Shown here in pieces: positions 15,892 to 24,251 of a stretch of 64,000 nucleotides of DNA. Under the pieces are notes generated by a model. The model did not search any database and had not been told where the DNA came from. It saw only the letters and a program-made list of their open reading frames with translations. The stretch comes from Hyphomicrobiaceae bacterium (lineage in GTDB: Bacteria > Pseudomonadota > Alphaproteobacteria > Rhizobiales > Hyphomicrobiaceae), in assembly GCA_020638055.1 (NCBI GenBank), contig JACKJH010000001.1, forward strand, positions 558,001 to 622,000. The letters run 5' to 3'. Numbering within the stretch: the stretch's first letter is position 1; every line of letters starts with the position of its first letter. Both the position numbers and the translations under genes were made by a program.

Positions 15892-17709
15892 GTGCGAGGG
15901 AGCCTAGCCGACCAGATGAGGAAGGCCGCAAATAGGAAGCGCAGGGAGAGATCCCGGCGCCGGCATGGCGCGCAGCATACGCGCGCGACTTCAGCACACA
16001 TCAATGGAAAGCAGCTTCGTCGCAAAAGGCGGGCACAGAGACCGGGCCTCAGCGGATTTGCAACTGGTCTGCTTCAGAGTGTTGTTCTGCACCTTTCAGC
16101 GGGTGCAAGGGCCGGTCTAAATCGTTTCGCACACGTGCCGGCATCGGTTGCCCGCACATTGGCTATTGCACCTGAAGATCGTGAGATTGCAGCGCTTCTG
16201 CTCGCTCCCTTTTTCTTCCTCGCCGTTCTTGTTGCTGGCAACCATGGTGCGCAGATGGCACGAAAAGGCGATGTCCGAACCGCGATACCGGTGCCTCCGA
16301 GTGCCACAAGCGTCCAGGAGACCCGGACGCTCGTGGCCACCAACCTACCAGGGCTTCGCGCGGTTTCCATAAATGACCTGGTACCGTCGATCGTCACAAT
16401 CTCTGCCGGGCCAACGTTGGATGCCATACCGGCAGAGCATCCGGGGAACGCGATTTACTCTCGGACCGATAACCGGCAGGTCGATGTCGTTTCCTTGGCG
16501 CGCGCACCGCTTAGCTCTGCTCGCGTTGTGACCGCTAAAGCATTTTCCGACGAAGTGGATACCGGTTCGTCGCAGAAAATGCGACCAAACCAAAAAGCTA
16601 GAGCGCTGATCGGGTTGCATCCGATCGAAAAGCGCTCTAGGTGGCGAGCGCTTGTTGCGATGCAACCGGCTGCGGGCGTTGATGACCCTGCTTCGCCGCT
16701 TGTCAATCAAGTGCCGCTCAATGTGACGAAGCCGAACAGCATCGCACAGGTTGGCGTAACCGGGCGCGTAAATGCAGATGCGGCATTGCCATCGTCAAAT
16801 GCGAAGGCCAACTTCGCCGTGGTTTCCGCAACGCCGCTAGCACCCGTCTCGGCTAACGATTTTCGCACGCTAACGGCGCATTCTGAAAATCTTTCAATGG
16901 CAGACGCCACCCGCGGACTTTTTGAGCGCTGCGCTTTGCCAGGCATGACAAGCGGCGCCACATCCCGGCCAACTCCGCCGACAGCCAACGCGACATGGTT
17001 TGGCGGAACGTCGACCCTGACGTTTGGCGAGCGGCTGGCCAAGGTTGCGCGCCGTCAAGTCAATGATCTTGTCATTTACGACGCTTCCTACCAGCGTATC
17101 GCCTATCCGCGCGGGGATGTGCCGAAGTTCTATGGAGTGTGCAGCGACGTGATCATTCGCGCGTATCGCGACATGGGGATTGATTTGCAGGTCGCTGTCC
17201 ATAAAGCGCGCGTCGGATCGGGCGATACCAACATCGACCACCGCCGCACAGAAACACTACGGCGCTTCTTCAGTTTGTCTGGTGAACGTCTTCCCGTCTC
17301 CAGTTTTTCCGAGGATTATCTGCCAGGTGATATCGTCACCTATGCGCGCCCGCAAAACCTTGGGTCGGCTTCGCGATCTCACATCGCCATGGTAACCGAC
17401 CTCATGGCACCTTCTGGCCGGCCGTTGATTATCCATAACCGCGGCTGGGGGCCTCAACTTGAGGATGCGCTGTTCGTCGACGAGATCACCGGGCACTACC
17501 GGTATTACGGCGAGATCTCACTTGAAAGCGCGGACAACATCCGGCCACTGGAACCGCGGCTTCTAAAGAAGAGGCAAAAGGGCGAGACTGCCGCAACGTT
17601 TACGCGTGCGCGCGTAACCTTGCTTCCCAGGTCGCGGCGGCGCGCGCACCTTCGGTCTGATGCAAAGAGGCATGCGCGCAGCGTGCAAGTCGGGTCATCG
17701 GCCAACTGA
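15892..17709 (+). CDS. Large DUF1287 protein with a translated repeat insertion
   Basis: About 605 residues. The N-terminus is strongly basic, then a single hydrophobic segment at about 98-120 (LLLAPFFFLAVLVAG) suggests a membrane anchor. A long low-complexity linker follows. The C-terminal domain (about 376-550) is DUF1287, related to NlpC/P60-like cysteine hydrolases: C417 (GVCSDVIIRAYRDMGID), H497 (SHIAMVTD) and IIHNRGWG. Residues 216-250 are encoded by a family A repeat in frame (FSDEVDTGSSQKMRPN). The GTG start at 15892 is uncertain; an ATG eight codons in is possible. A smaller paralogue follows. The substrate is unknown. Confidence 0.82.
   Translation: MRGSLADQMRKAANRKRRERSRRRHGAQHTRATSAHINGKQLRRKRRAQRPGLSGFATGLLQSVVLHLSAGARAGLNRFAHVPASVARTLAIAPEDREIAALLLAPFFFLAVLVAGNHGAQMARKGDVRTAIPVPPSATSVQETRTLVATNLPGLRAVSINDLVPSIVTISAGPTLDAIPAEHPGNAIYSRTDNRQVDVVSLARAPLSSARVVTAKAFSDEVDTGSSQKMRPNQKARALIGLHPIEKRSRWRALVAMQPAAGVDDPASPLVNQVPLNVTKPNSIAQVGVTGRVNADAALPSSNAKANFAVVSATPLAPVSANDFRTLTAHSENLSMADATRGLFERCALPGMTSGATSRPTPPTANATWFGGTSTLTFGERLAKVARRQVNDLVIYDASYQRIAYPRGDVPKFYGVCSDVIIRAYRDMGIDLQVAVHKARVGSGDTNIDHRRTETLRRFFSLSGERLPVSSFSEDYLPGDIVTYARPQNLGSASRSHIAMVTDLMAPSGRPLIIHNRGWGPQLEDALFVDEITGHYRYYGEISLESADNIRPLEPRLLKKRQKGETAATFTRARVTLLPRSRRRAHLRSDAKRHARSVQVGSSAN
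16538..16640. repeat. Family A repeat inserted in frame in a coding sequence
   Basis: This is a complete repeat in opposite orientation to the 4.7 kb array: hairpin 2 first (GCATTTTC...CGACGAA), then hairpin 1 ending AGCGCTCTAG. It is about 103 bases long and is read without stop or frameshift as residues 216-250 of the host protein. Confidence 0.92.
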
Positions 17710-17860
17710 AATGAGTTGTTCGCAAGAGTTGTAGCAACGCCCCACGCGCACCAAATCCTGCCACAACAGCTTCACGCTTTAGGCACGCTTTGCCGTTCAA
17801 ATGGTGAACAGCGATTCGCTGCTGTCGGTTTGTGCAGTTTTTTATTGTCGCCGGTTTTCG

Positions 17861-18028
17861 ACTAGTGTGGCGTCGCGCCTTAGTTGATGGATATTGCGGC
17901 ACGCTGGATATCAACTAGGGCGCGACAAACGCCACACTAAGCCAATGATTTTGCTAGTGGCCTTCATGTCGCGCCAAAATTGTATGCGGTTGCGGCTATG
18001 GCTCAATTTTGGCGCGACAGGCCACTAG
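17861..18028. repeat. Family C double-hairpin repeat, copy 1
   Basis: The element has two hairpins. In the first, TAGTGTGGCGT pairs with ACGCCACACTA and GTTGAT with ATCAAC. In the second, CTAGTGGCC pairs with GGCCACTAG and GTCGCGCCAAAATTG with CAATTTTGGCGCGAC. It fills the gap between the two DUF1287 genes and ends directly at the AGGAGGAGG ribosome-binding site of the second. Other copies lie at 29258-29424 and 62371-62536. Confidence 0.93.
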
Positions 18029-18044
18029 GAGGAGGTGTTGTGCC

Positions 18045-18713
18045 ATGAAGAACAATTTTTTTGCGCTCTTCACCTTTGGGCAGCGCCGTGGTGCGGCAAT
18101 AACATTCCTTTCGCGCCTGGCCGCAACCGTAGTGCTGGCCGTTCTCGTCCCGCTCGCGGCCAGTTCAAGTTCGTTGGCCACTTCGGCTACTGAACCGGGA
18201 TTTGGCGAACGACTTGCGGCAGCGGCCCGAAACCAGACCTGGGTGCCTGTCATTTATGATCCCGCCTACCGCAAGATCGATTATCCGGGCGGCGACGTTC
18301 CCTGGTATCTCGGTGTGTGCACAGACGTCGTGGTGCGTGCCTACCGTACCCTTGGCATCGATCTTCAGGTCCTTGTGCACAAGGCCCGTGTCGGCAGTGG
18401 CGATACCAATATCGATCACCGGCGTGTTCCGGTGCTTCGGCGCTACTTCCAACGCTTCGCGCGCTCCTTGCCAACGTCGCAGCAACCTGATGCATATGCA
18501 CCCGGCGATATCGTAACCTACCATCTGCCAGACGGGCGCTATTCGAAAACGCATATAGCTATTGTTTCGGACCGGAAGAATGGCTCGGGCACGCCATTAA
18601 TCATTCATAATCGCGGCTGGGGCGTCAGCGAGGAAGATTGGCTATTTAGCGAGAAAATTACCGGCCATTATCGCTTTTCACCTGATTCAAAAACGGCGAT
18701 CCTCGAGAAATAA
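18045..18713 (+). CDS. DUF1287 protein, exported, paralogue of the previous gene
   Basis: A 222-residue protein with an N-terminal signal peptide or anchor (about residues 18-45, LAATVVLAVLVPLAASSSS) and a single DUF1287 domain. Key residues are C92 (GVCTDVVVRAYRTLGIDLQVLVHKARVGSGDTNIDHRR), H170 (THIAIVSD) and the IIHNRGWG motif. The last two motifs are shared almost word for word with the larger neighbour, so the pair arose by duplication. The ATG at 18045 follows AGGAGGAGG at 18027-18035, a very strong ribosome-binding site immediately after a family C repeat. It is probably a periplasmic hydrolase; the substrate is unknown. Confidence 0.87.
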   Translation: MKNNFFALFTFGQRRGAAITFLSRLAATVVLAVLVPLAASSSSLATSATEPGFGERLAAAARNQTWVPVIYDPAYRKIDYPGGDVPWYLGVCTDVVVRAYRTLGIDLQVLVHKARVGSGDTNIDHRRVPVLRRYFQRFARSLPTSQQPDAYAPGDIVTYHLPDGRYSKTHIAIVSDRKNGSGTPLIIHNRGWGVSEEDWLFSEKITGHYRFSPDSKTAILEK

Positions 18714-18967
18714 CCTCCTCTGTCATATCTCTTAACGCGTTGATTTTATATTCAAAATTATAAACCCCCTTGACTGGAATTCTGAACTTAATCCGCTTGG
18801 AATTATTAACCATTTAACTATTCTTGTTTACGCGTTGTTTCTGCATCGACCAGTGAATACGTAAACCAAAGTAATGCTCAATTTCTTTTTTCTGTTTTTT
18901 TGTTTGTCAATCGTTGGAAATCAGCTCATTTTTATTGTGGATTGAATAAAACACGATTGACCTTAGC

Positions 18968-19630
18968 ATGAACGCGGCACTGCCATCTGGACTGGAGATT
19001 TCAATTTTGCTTGCCGTGGCCATGTCTACGGCTCTCGCCGGTGGCTGGCTGGCTCGCAAACTTTCGATGGCGTTGAACGCGTTCGCTCCGACGCGGGAGC
19101 AATCAAGCCGAAAGAGCGATAAAAATGTCCGCTCGCGCAAACCAAATGCAAAATCCTACTTTGGAACTTTGACACTCGGTGCGACGGCGTCGAAACTGCT
19201 CGCGGTGCCTGCACGGCTCAAGAATTTGATCGCTGCATATTTGGTTCGTGGATTGAATTTCGTGCAAGCCGCCATCGGCAGCGAGCAGTCTTCTGCCAGG
19301 CGTGCGCTTGATGTCTCACAGCGGCGCCTCCAGAAAACGGTGGCTCAAAACGCAGCCATCGTTACACCACGCATTTCAATTGAAGCGCAGATCGAGCGCA
19401 CGGTGGCGGTGGTGTCAGATGCCGTGTGTAGCGCCCAGATCATGCGGTCGGCCCATAACACCGCCAGCGAAAAGCTCGATGCTGCCAACTATGCCTTCGA
19501 AAAGCTGATGGCTGAGCTGGAAGGCGTGATGGCATTAAAGCCGGCTTCAGCCGAGGTTACAGCGTTTCCCTACAGCAGAGTTAAATACGGAACGCGATCG
19601 CTAACCGGAACGGGTCGTGTCGCCGCTTGA
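18968..19630 (+). CDS. Membrane-anchored hypothetical protein
   Basis: A 220-residue protein with one N-terminal hydrophobic segment (about residues 9-33, ISILLAVAMSTALAGGWLA). A basic stretch follows (RKSDKNVRSRKPNAK), then a largely helical remainder (SSARRALDVSQRRLQKTVAQNAA; TASEKLDAANYAFEKLMAELEGV) that could form a coiled coil. I do not recognise a family. No clear ribosome-binding site precedes the ATG. The upstream 250 bases (18714-18967) are AT-rich and hold no gene. Coding-like composition supports a real gene. Confidence 0.6.
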   Translation: MNAALPSGLEISILLAVAMSTALAGGWLARKLSMALNAFAPTREQSSRKSDKNVRSRKPNAKSYFGTLTLGATASKLLAVPARLKNLIAAYLVRGLNFVQAAIGSEQSSARRALDVSQRRLQKTVAQNAAIVTPRISIEAQIERTVAVVSDAVCSAQIMRSAHNTASEKLDAANYAFEKLMAELEGVMALKPASAEVTAFPYSRVKYGTRSLTGTGRVAA

Positions 19631-19733
19631 ACTGTCAATAACGCGACAGACCGCACCCGAAGATTCAACGATATAACGCACGGCGCTCTATCGATTGTGT
19701 GCCGGAAAAAGGGCTGGTGAAGACGCTGCGGTA

Positions 19734-19955
19734 TCACGCAGCGCGATGCATAGGTGTAGCGCAAATGGCCTGCGCGACCATTGTTACTGCCCTGTCCCAA
19801 GACAGTTCATCGTCAGCCTTGTTGCGCTTCTGGATTCCGAATGCCTCAAGCGCATCGCTCGGCGCGCCACCATCTCGAAACACCCTCGCGCAGGACTGGC
19901 GGGCGACACCCAACGCTTCATGCCACTGAAGGGGATTGATGTACTCGGGAATCAT
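19734..19955 (-). CDS. Small hypothetical protein, 73 aa
   Basis: The ATG at 19955 is preceded by a perfect AGGAGG (on the minus strand) at proper spacing, which sets this start. The protein (MIPEYINPLQWHEALGVARQ to ATPMHRAA) is soluble and helix-rich. It has alternating charged and alanine residues (RVFRDGGAPSDALEAFGIQ) and could fold as a small helical bundle. I do not recognise it. It stands alone at the edge of the longest gene-poor stretch of the window. Confidence 0.6.
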   Translation of the reverse strand: MIPEYINPLQWHEALGVARQSCARVFRDGGAPSDALEAFGIQKRNKADDELSWDRAVTMVAQAICATPMHRAA

Positions 19956-21295
19956 GACGTTAGCCTCCTGGCTTTGTGGACGGCCCCGGGGGAGGGCGAT
20001 CCACGATGTGACGGCGATTGGGCCCGCCGCCGGGTTACGCAACACATTTGAAAACCAAAGGGGGCAAGCATACTCAGCATCCTGGGGGCACTACGCGGAA
20101 CCCTGCAATGTACCACCTTTTTGGAGTTCAGCTCCGACGCTGAACATGCTTGCCGTCTCGTTGGAGACCGTTTGCGTTGAATGGGACCGCAATCGCTCTC
20201 TATCATTCTGCCAGTTCCTGCTGCATTGCAGGTTCGTCCACGATGAGCGGCACGTTACATTGACTGCCAATCTCCTACTCGCGGCCACTTCGATTCACCG
20301 GTCGCTGGCAAGACCGTAGTGGATTTTTCATAGTGCTCTGGACGGACGGACTGCAAAAGGGCGCTGACAATTTCATCCAGACTCGCCCACTCGGAGTTAC
20401 TCTCCACACGACACCTCAATTTTACGAGAACGCATTTCAACAAGCGCACGCTCAAAAAGCGCACGAACCTCAAACGCAACAAAACGCAGTTAGGGGACTT
20501 ACGCGGATACTTGAGACGCAGATACGCAACGCGCGACTAAAAAACCTGACGCAAAACACCGATCACGCGGACCGAACCAGATCGCAAACACGCTACACAA
20601 CACATTCTGGAGTTCGGCGAGCCGCTCGAAAAACGCGATACAAAAACGAGCCGCTCGCCTGGATCGTGAAAAAGAAGTCTAGCGACCTCTTTTTTGGTTG
20701 GGAGTCATTCCCTACGCAGACGCAACAAACGCAACTGATACAAACGCACTACTCAAAACTTGGCGACGAAACACGTGGCCTTGGTTCGGCATCACCGGTG
20801 ATACGCATCCGGACTTTGAGAACCGAACTGCCAGAAAGAACGCTGAGACAGTCCATCCGGTTCCATCAGCAACCACTGCGCCACTTACTTGCAAACGCTT
20901 TAAACTCCGGCGCTGGCGGCTTGCTTTCGTGTTCCGCGAACGAGGGAGAATAAACCGTGATATTTGGGCGACGCTGGGGCTGAACATTGTCTCAAGAGTG
21001 GAATTTTGCTTGACGCCAGATGAATACCGCGAATGGGGACTAAAATATTGCCCGTGATACAGTGCGTTAGGCTCTAGTGGTGGGCTTAAAAAAATTCCGC
21101 TGTAGTTGTGGATAAAATTCTTCCCTTTGCGGAAGCGTTGGCGCATGCATGCGAGGGGTTGAATTTGGCTCTGAAAACTTCTGCGGCGGTGCCAGGATTG
21201 CGGCCTGCAGCATGCATGCGGCTCTTTCAGACATGAACCGGATCGATGCTTTGATCGTCGCCGAGATTTTCACGGCTCTACCGCTTCTCACTTCA
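19956..21295. other. Long region without recognisable genes
   Basis: No convincing gene was found in about 1,340 bases. From about 20400 to 20780 the + strand is unusually rich in A and C, with recurring ACGCA/ACGCAAC words, so the strand is skewed. GAGCCGCTCG occurs twice near 20620 and 20650, and a hairpin AAGAAGTC ... GACCTCTT followed by TTTTGG lies near 20670-20697. Short open frames exist (such as 20698-21057, ending PDEYREWGLKYCP) but resemble nothing I know. It may be decayed or foreign DNA, or hold an unrecognised RNA. Confidence 0.4.
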
Positions 21296-21423
21296 GCTAA
21301 ACATGCTCTCTTGTATGACGCATGTTATTCACGCTGAACCGCTTCACACTTCAGCTAAACATGCTCTTTGGTTTGGAGCATGTTCTTCACGCTGAACCGC
21401 TCCACACTTCAGCTAAACATGCT
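21296..21423. repeat. Tandem family B-like hairpins at the dsbB 3' end
   Basis: About two and a half copies of a variant of the second family B hairpin (GCATGTTCTTCACGCTGAACC, then CACTTCAGCTAAACATGCT) lie in tandem. The last copy ends exactly at the dsbB stop codon. Confidence 0.85.
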
Positions 21424-21945
21424 TTAACGCCGTTCTGCTGCTGCAAACGCCGCTTTCAGCGCGGCAGCAAACAGAGCCAGCGAAATCATTGCGTTCCACC
21501 CTGCGAAGGAGAGGCCGAGGATGCGGATCTGAGGCTTATCGCAACGCACAATGGTTGTTTGCTTCACCGCTTCGAGCAAGTTGCCTGCATCTGTCGCAAG
21601 AGTGCTAGCGCCGCTGCAGGACGCAGGGCCTGGCCAGAACTGCCACTCCGCGCCAGCTTGATAGACGGCCAGCCCGGTTGTGGCCAGGAAGGCGAGCGCG
21701 ATGCCGAAAAACAGTAACGCCGATGCCTGAGCCTTTTCGGCGCTGACGAGCGACAAGGCTGCGAAGGCAACCGGTATGGAGAAATAATAACCCCACCGCT
21801 GCATGTAACACAGCTCGCACGGCTTGAAGCCGACGATGTGCTCAAAACCCAGCGCCACCATTATGACGGCGATGGCGGCAATCAGAACGCCGCCGCCCAT
21901 TCGATAGGCTTCCGTATCGGTGATACGCTTGGGAGGCTTTGACAT
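21424..21945 (-). CDS. dsbB: Disulfide bond formation protein B family
   Basis: A 173-residue inner-membrane protein with four hydrophobic segments. The first periplasmic loop carries C43-x2-C46 (KPCELCYMQRW, the quinone-linked pair). The second carries C110 (GPASCSGA) and C135 (IVRCDKP). This is the DsbB pattern: it re-oxidises the periplasmic thiol oxidase DsbA and passes electrons to quinone. No dsbA is in the window. I chose the ATG at 21945 because the residues before it are poorly conserved in character. Its stop codon lies at the edge of the B-like repeats. Confidence 0.9.
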   Translation of the reverse strand: MSKPPKRITDTEAYRMGGGVLIAAIAVIMVALGFEHIVGFKPCELCYMQRWGYYFSIPVAFAALSLVSAEKAQASALLFFGIALAFLATTGLAVYQAGAEWQFWPGPASCSGASTLATDAGNLLEAVKQTTIVRCDKPQIRILGLSFAGWNAMISLALFAAALKAAFAAAERR

Positions 21946-22065
21946 TTCATCACGTCCGTTTCTCTTCGGGTTGCCGCTGCAAATGTCCAAATGAAAGCTT
22001 CATCTGACGTCCGTCGGGGCAAGACAACACGCCGGTCGCATGAGCGTGCGCTTTGCACCGGTCGC

Positions 22066-22647
22066 CTACACAAGCCACTTGATGGCCACGAACCCGCCAA
22101 ACAACAAGACGAGAAACACCGTCATCACGAGAGCCAGGCGCTTTTCAATGAAGGCGCGGATCGGCGGACCAAACCAATATAGCAATGCGGCGACAACGTA
22201 AAAGCGCAAGCCGCGCGCTGCGATGCTGGCGATTGCGAATACGGGCAGGCTCAACGCCGTCGCTCCGCTGGCGATGGTAATCACCTTATAGGGAAAAGGT
22301 GTCAGGCCGGCGAACAGAACGATCCAAGCCCCGTAATCATTATACTGCGATGCGAAACTCGAAAACTTGTCGAGGTATCCGTAAAAGGAGAGCAGCGGTT
22401 TTGCCACCTGTTCGAAAAGGAAAAAGCCGATGGCATAACCGAAAAAGCCTCCGATGACAGAGCCTGCTGTCGCAATCGCGGCATAGATCCATGCCTTGGC
22501 CCGTTGTGCCAGTATCAAGGGAATGAGAAGCACATCGGGGGGGATGGGAAAGAACGAGCTTTCAACGAAAGATACGGCAAATAGCGACGTGCCTGCGTGC
22601 CGGTGCTCGGCCAGACGCATGGTCCAATCGTAGAATCGTCGAAACAT
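22066..22647 (-). CDS. DedA/VTT family membrane protein
   Basis: A 193-residue membrane protein starting MFRRFYDWTMRLAEHRHAG. It has the VTT-domain hallmarks: ESSFFPIPPDVLLIPLILAQ, the glycine-rich GSVIGGFFGYAIGFFLFEQ, then GLTPFPYKVITIASGATALSLPVFAIAS with the conserved proline/lysine turn, and RGLRFYVVAALLYWFG. This YqaA-like subgroup is thought to take part in lipid or ion transport across the membrane. The frame is open further upstream into a family A repeat (DTGSSKKMRPN), but the real start is most likely at 22647, where family sequence begins. Confidence 0.88.
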   Translation of the reverse strand: MFRRFYDWTMRLAEHRHAGTSLFAVSFVESSFFPIPPDVLLIPLILAQRAKAWIYAAIATAGSVIGGFFGYAIGFFLFEQVAKPLLSFYGYLDKFSSFASQYNDYGAWIVLFAGLTPFPYKVITIASGATALSLPVFAIASIAARGLRFYVVAALLYWFGPPIRAFIEKRLALVMTVFLVLLFGGFVAIKWLV

Positions 22648-22704
22648 GGATGGCTGGTTCCTGTTCTGGAAGACCGGCAGGGACGCGGCGGTAAACTCGA
22701 CACC

Positions 22705-22808
22705 TAGAGCGCATTCCGATCCGATGGAATCGGATCGGCGCTCTAGCTTATTGTTTGGTCGCATTTTCTTCGACGAACCGGTGTCCACTTCGTCGGAAAA
22801 TGCTCTAG
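22705..22808. repeat. Family A repeat upstream of the DedA gene
   Basis: This complete copy starts TAGAGCGCATTCCG and ends GGAAAATGCTCTAGG. On the minus strand it contains FSDEVDTGSSKKMRPNNK in the same frame as the downstream DedA gene, without a stop. Confidence 0.92.
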
Positions 22809-22844
22809 GATGTCATTGACGCGCTTTTTGCGCGATTGAACTTT

Positions 22845-24119
22845 TCAAGCTGCCGATGTTGGCTGTGTGTGCCTGGGCCTTTCATGCTGGACGGCCTGCA
22901 TACTCTGGGACAGCCGCGTGACAACCCAATCAAGAACCATGCGTCCACCCGGTGAGGCAACGATACGTCCGGCCGGCGCGTCTGGCTCAAGCAACCCTTG
23001 TTCGAGCAATCCCGCAATGGCGCGCGATGACGGTGCAAGACCTGTCATTGCCTTGAGCCGCCGTAGGTCGACCCCCTCCAACAGGCGCAAACCCATCAAC
23101 AGCATTTCGTCCGCCTTCTCTTCTGGGCGCAGGACCTGCTGTTCCAGGTAGCCATGTCCAAGTTCCTCGACGGCGGCCAGCCATTGTTCGGGGACGCGTT
23201 GGGTGGTGGTCGCAATCCGCGCTCCGTTCTCAGCCCGCACAAGACGGCCGTGTGCACCGGCACCTGCTCCCACATACGCGCCGTAACGCCAATACGTCAT
23301 GTTGTGCCTGCTTTCATGACCGGGTCGCGCGTGATTGGAAACTTCATAGGCAGGCAAGCCCGCGCGCCCGCAAACATCCTGCGTGAGCTCATAGAGTGCA
23401 CGTGCCGCCTCTGGCTTCGGTGTCTTCAAGCGGCCTGCGGCGTGCAGTGCGGCGTAGGGCGTGTCGGGTTCGATGGTGAGCTGGTACAGCGAGATGTGGT
23501 CTGACGCCATGGCGAGGGCTTCGGTCAGTTCGTGTTGCCAGTCCTGTTGGGTTTGGCCTGGCCGGGCGTAGATCAGATCGAAGCTGAACCGTTCGAACGT
23601 TTGTTGCGCAATCTTCAGCGCGGCCCTGGCCTCTGCAACGGTGTGGACGCGGCCAAGGCGCTTTAACCCCGCATCATCCAGCGACTGAACGCCCAGCGAA
23701 ACGCGATTGACGCCTGCTGTGCGATAGCCTTTGAAACGTCCAGCTTCGACGCTGCCCGGATTGGCTTCGAGCGTAATCTCAGCGTTACCTGCAACGGACC
23801 ACAATGCGGCGATGTGATCGAGAATGCCGGCCACCAATTCGGGGGGCATGAGAGAAGGGGTGCCGCCACCAAAGAAGATGCTGGTGACTGATCCTGCATC
23901 TTGCTGCCCGGTGATGGAGGCCGAATAGTCCAACTCGCGCCTGTAGGCGCTGAGGTAGCGCTGAATGTCGGGCGCCTTGATGCGCACGTGGCTGTTGAAG
24001 TCGCAGTAGGGACACTTTTGCGCGCAAAACGGCCAATGAATGTAGATGCCGAAGCCTGGCTCTGAATTGGGCACCAATTTGCTCCTGGGGTAGGGTCCGG
24101 GGCGTTGCCGGGTGAGCAT
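22845..24119 (-). CDS. hemW: Radical SAM haem chaperone HemW
   Basis: A 424-residue protein with the radical SAM motif C-x3-C-x2-C (FCAQKCPYCDFN), then SIFFGGGTPSLMPPE, the SLGVQSLDD strand and the HNMTYWRYGAYVGAGAGAHG motif typical of HemW/YggW. It binds haem and helps deliver it to respiratory proteins; it was formerly annotated as oxygen-independent coproporphyrinogen oxidase but lacks that enzyme's extra N-terminal cysteine. I chose the ATG at 24119, after the family D palindrome; a longer frame reads through that palindrome. The rdgB and rph genes lie further upstream on the same strand, a common neighbourhood. Confidence 0.93.
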   Translation of the reverse strand: MLTRQRPGPYPRSKLVPNSEPGFGIYIHWPFCAQKCPYCDFNSHVRIKAPDIQRYLSAYRRELDYSASITGQQDAGSVTSIFFGGGTPSLMPPELVAGILDHIAALWSVAGNAEITLEANPGSVEAGRFKGYRTAGVNRVSLGVQSLDDAGLKRLGRVHTVAEARAALKIAQQTFERFSFDLIYARPGQTQQDWQHELTEALAMASDHISLYQLTIEPDTPYAALHAAGRLKTPKPEAARALYELTQDVCGRAGLPAYEVSNHARPGHESRHNMTYWRYGAYVGAGAGAHGRLVRAENGARIATTTQRVPEQWLAAVEELGHGYLEQQVLRPEEKADEMLLMGLRLLEGVDLRRLKAMTGLAPSSRAIAGLLEQGLLEPDAPAGRIVASPGGRMVLDWVVTRLSQSMQAVQHERPRHTQPTSAA

Positions 24120-24134
24120 GTGCCTTAACCCTTG

Positions 24135-24166
24135 GAGCGCCGTGCGATATATCGCACGGTGCTCTA
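24135..24166. repeat. Family D palindrome
   Basis: A near-perfect 32-base palindrome built from GAGCGCCGTGCGAT and ATCGCACGGTGCTC lies just before the hemW start. Half-copies are at 14518-14534 and 19678-19690. Confidence 0.7.
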
Positions 24167-24251
24167 GCGATGCAAGTGGTTGGCCTATGCGAACGGAAAA
24201 CGGCACCGCACGAATGCGATGCCGTCCCGCCTGCCACTGAATATGGGCTTT

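Noticed and set aside
14870..15997. A 375-codon minus-strand frame
   Set aside because: It covers gluQ in antisense and reads through a family A repeat.
20333..20953. A 206-codon frame on the + strand
   Set aside because: The sequence is biased by A/C-rich repeats, shows no recognisable domain, ribosome-binding site or plausible composition, and is better treated as noncoding.
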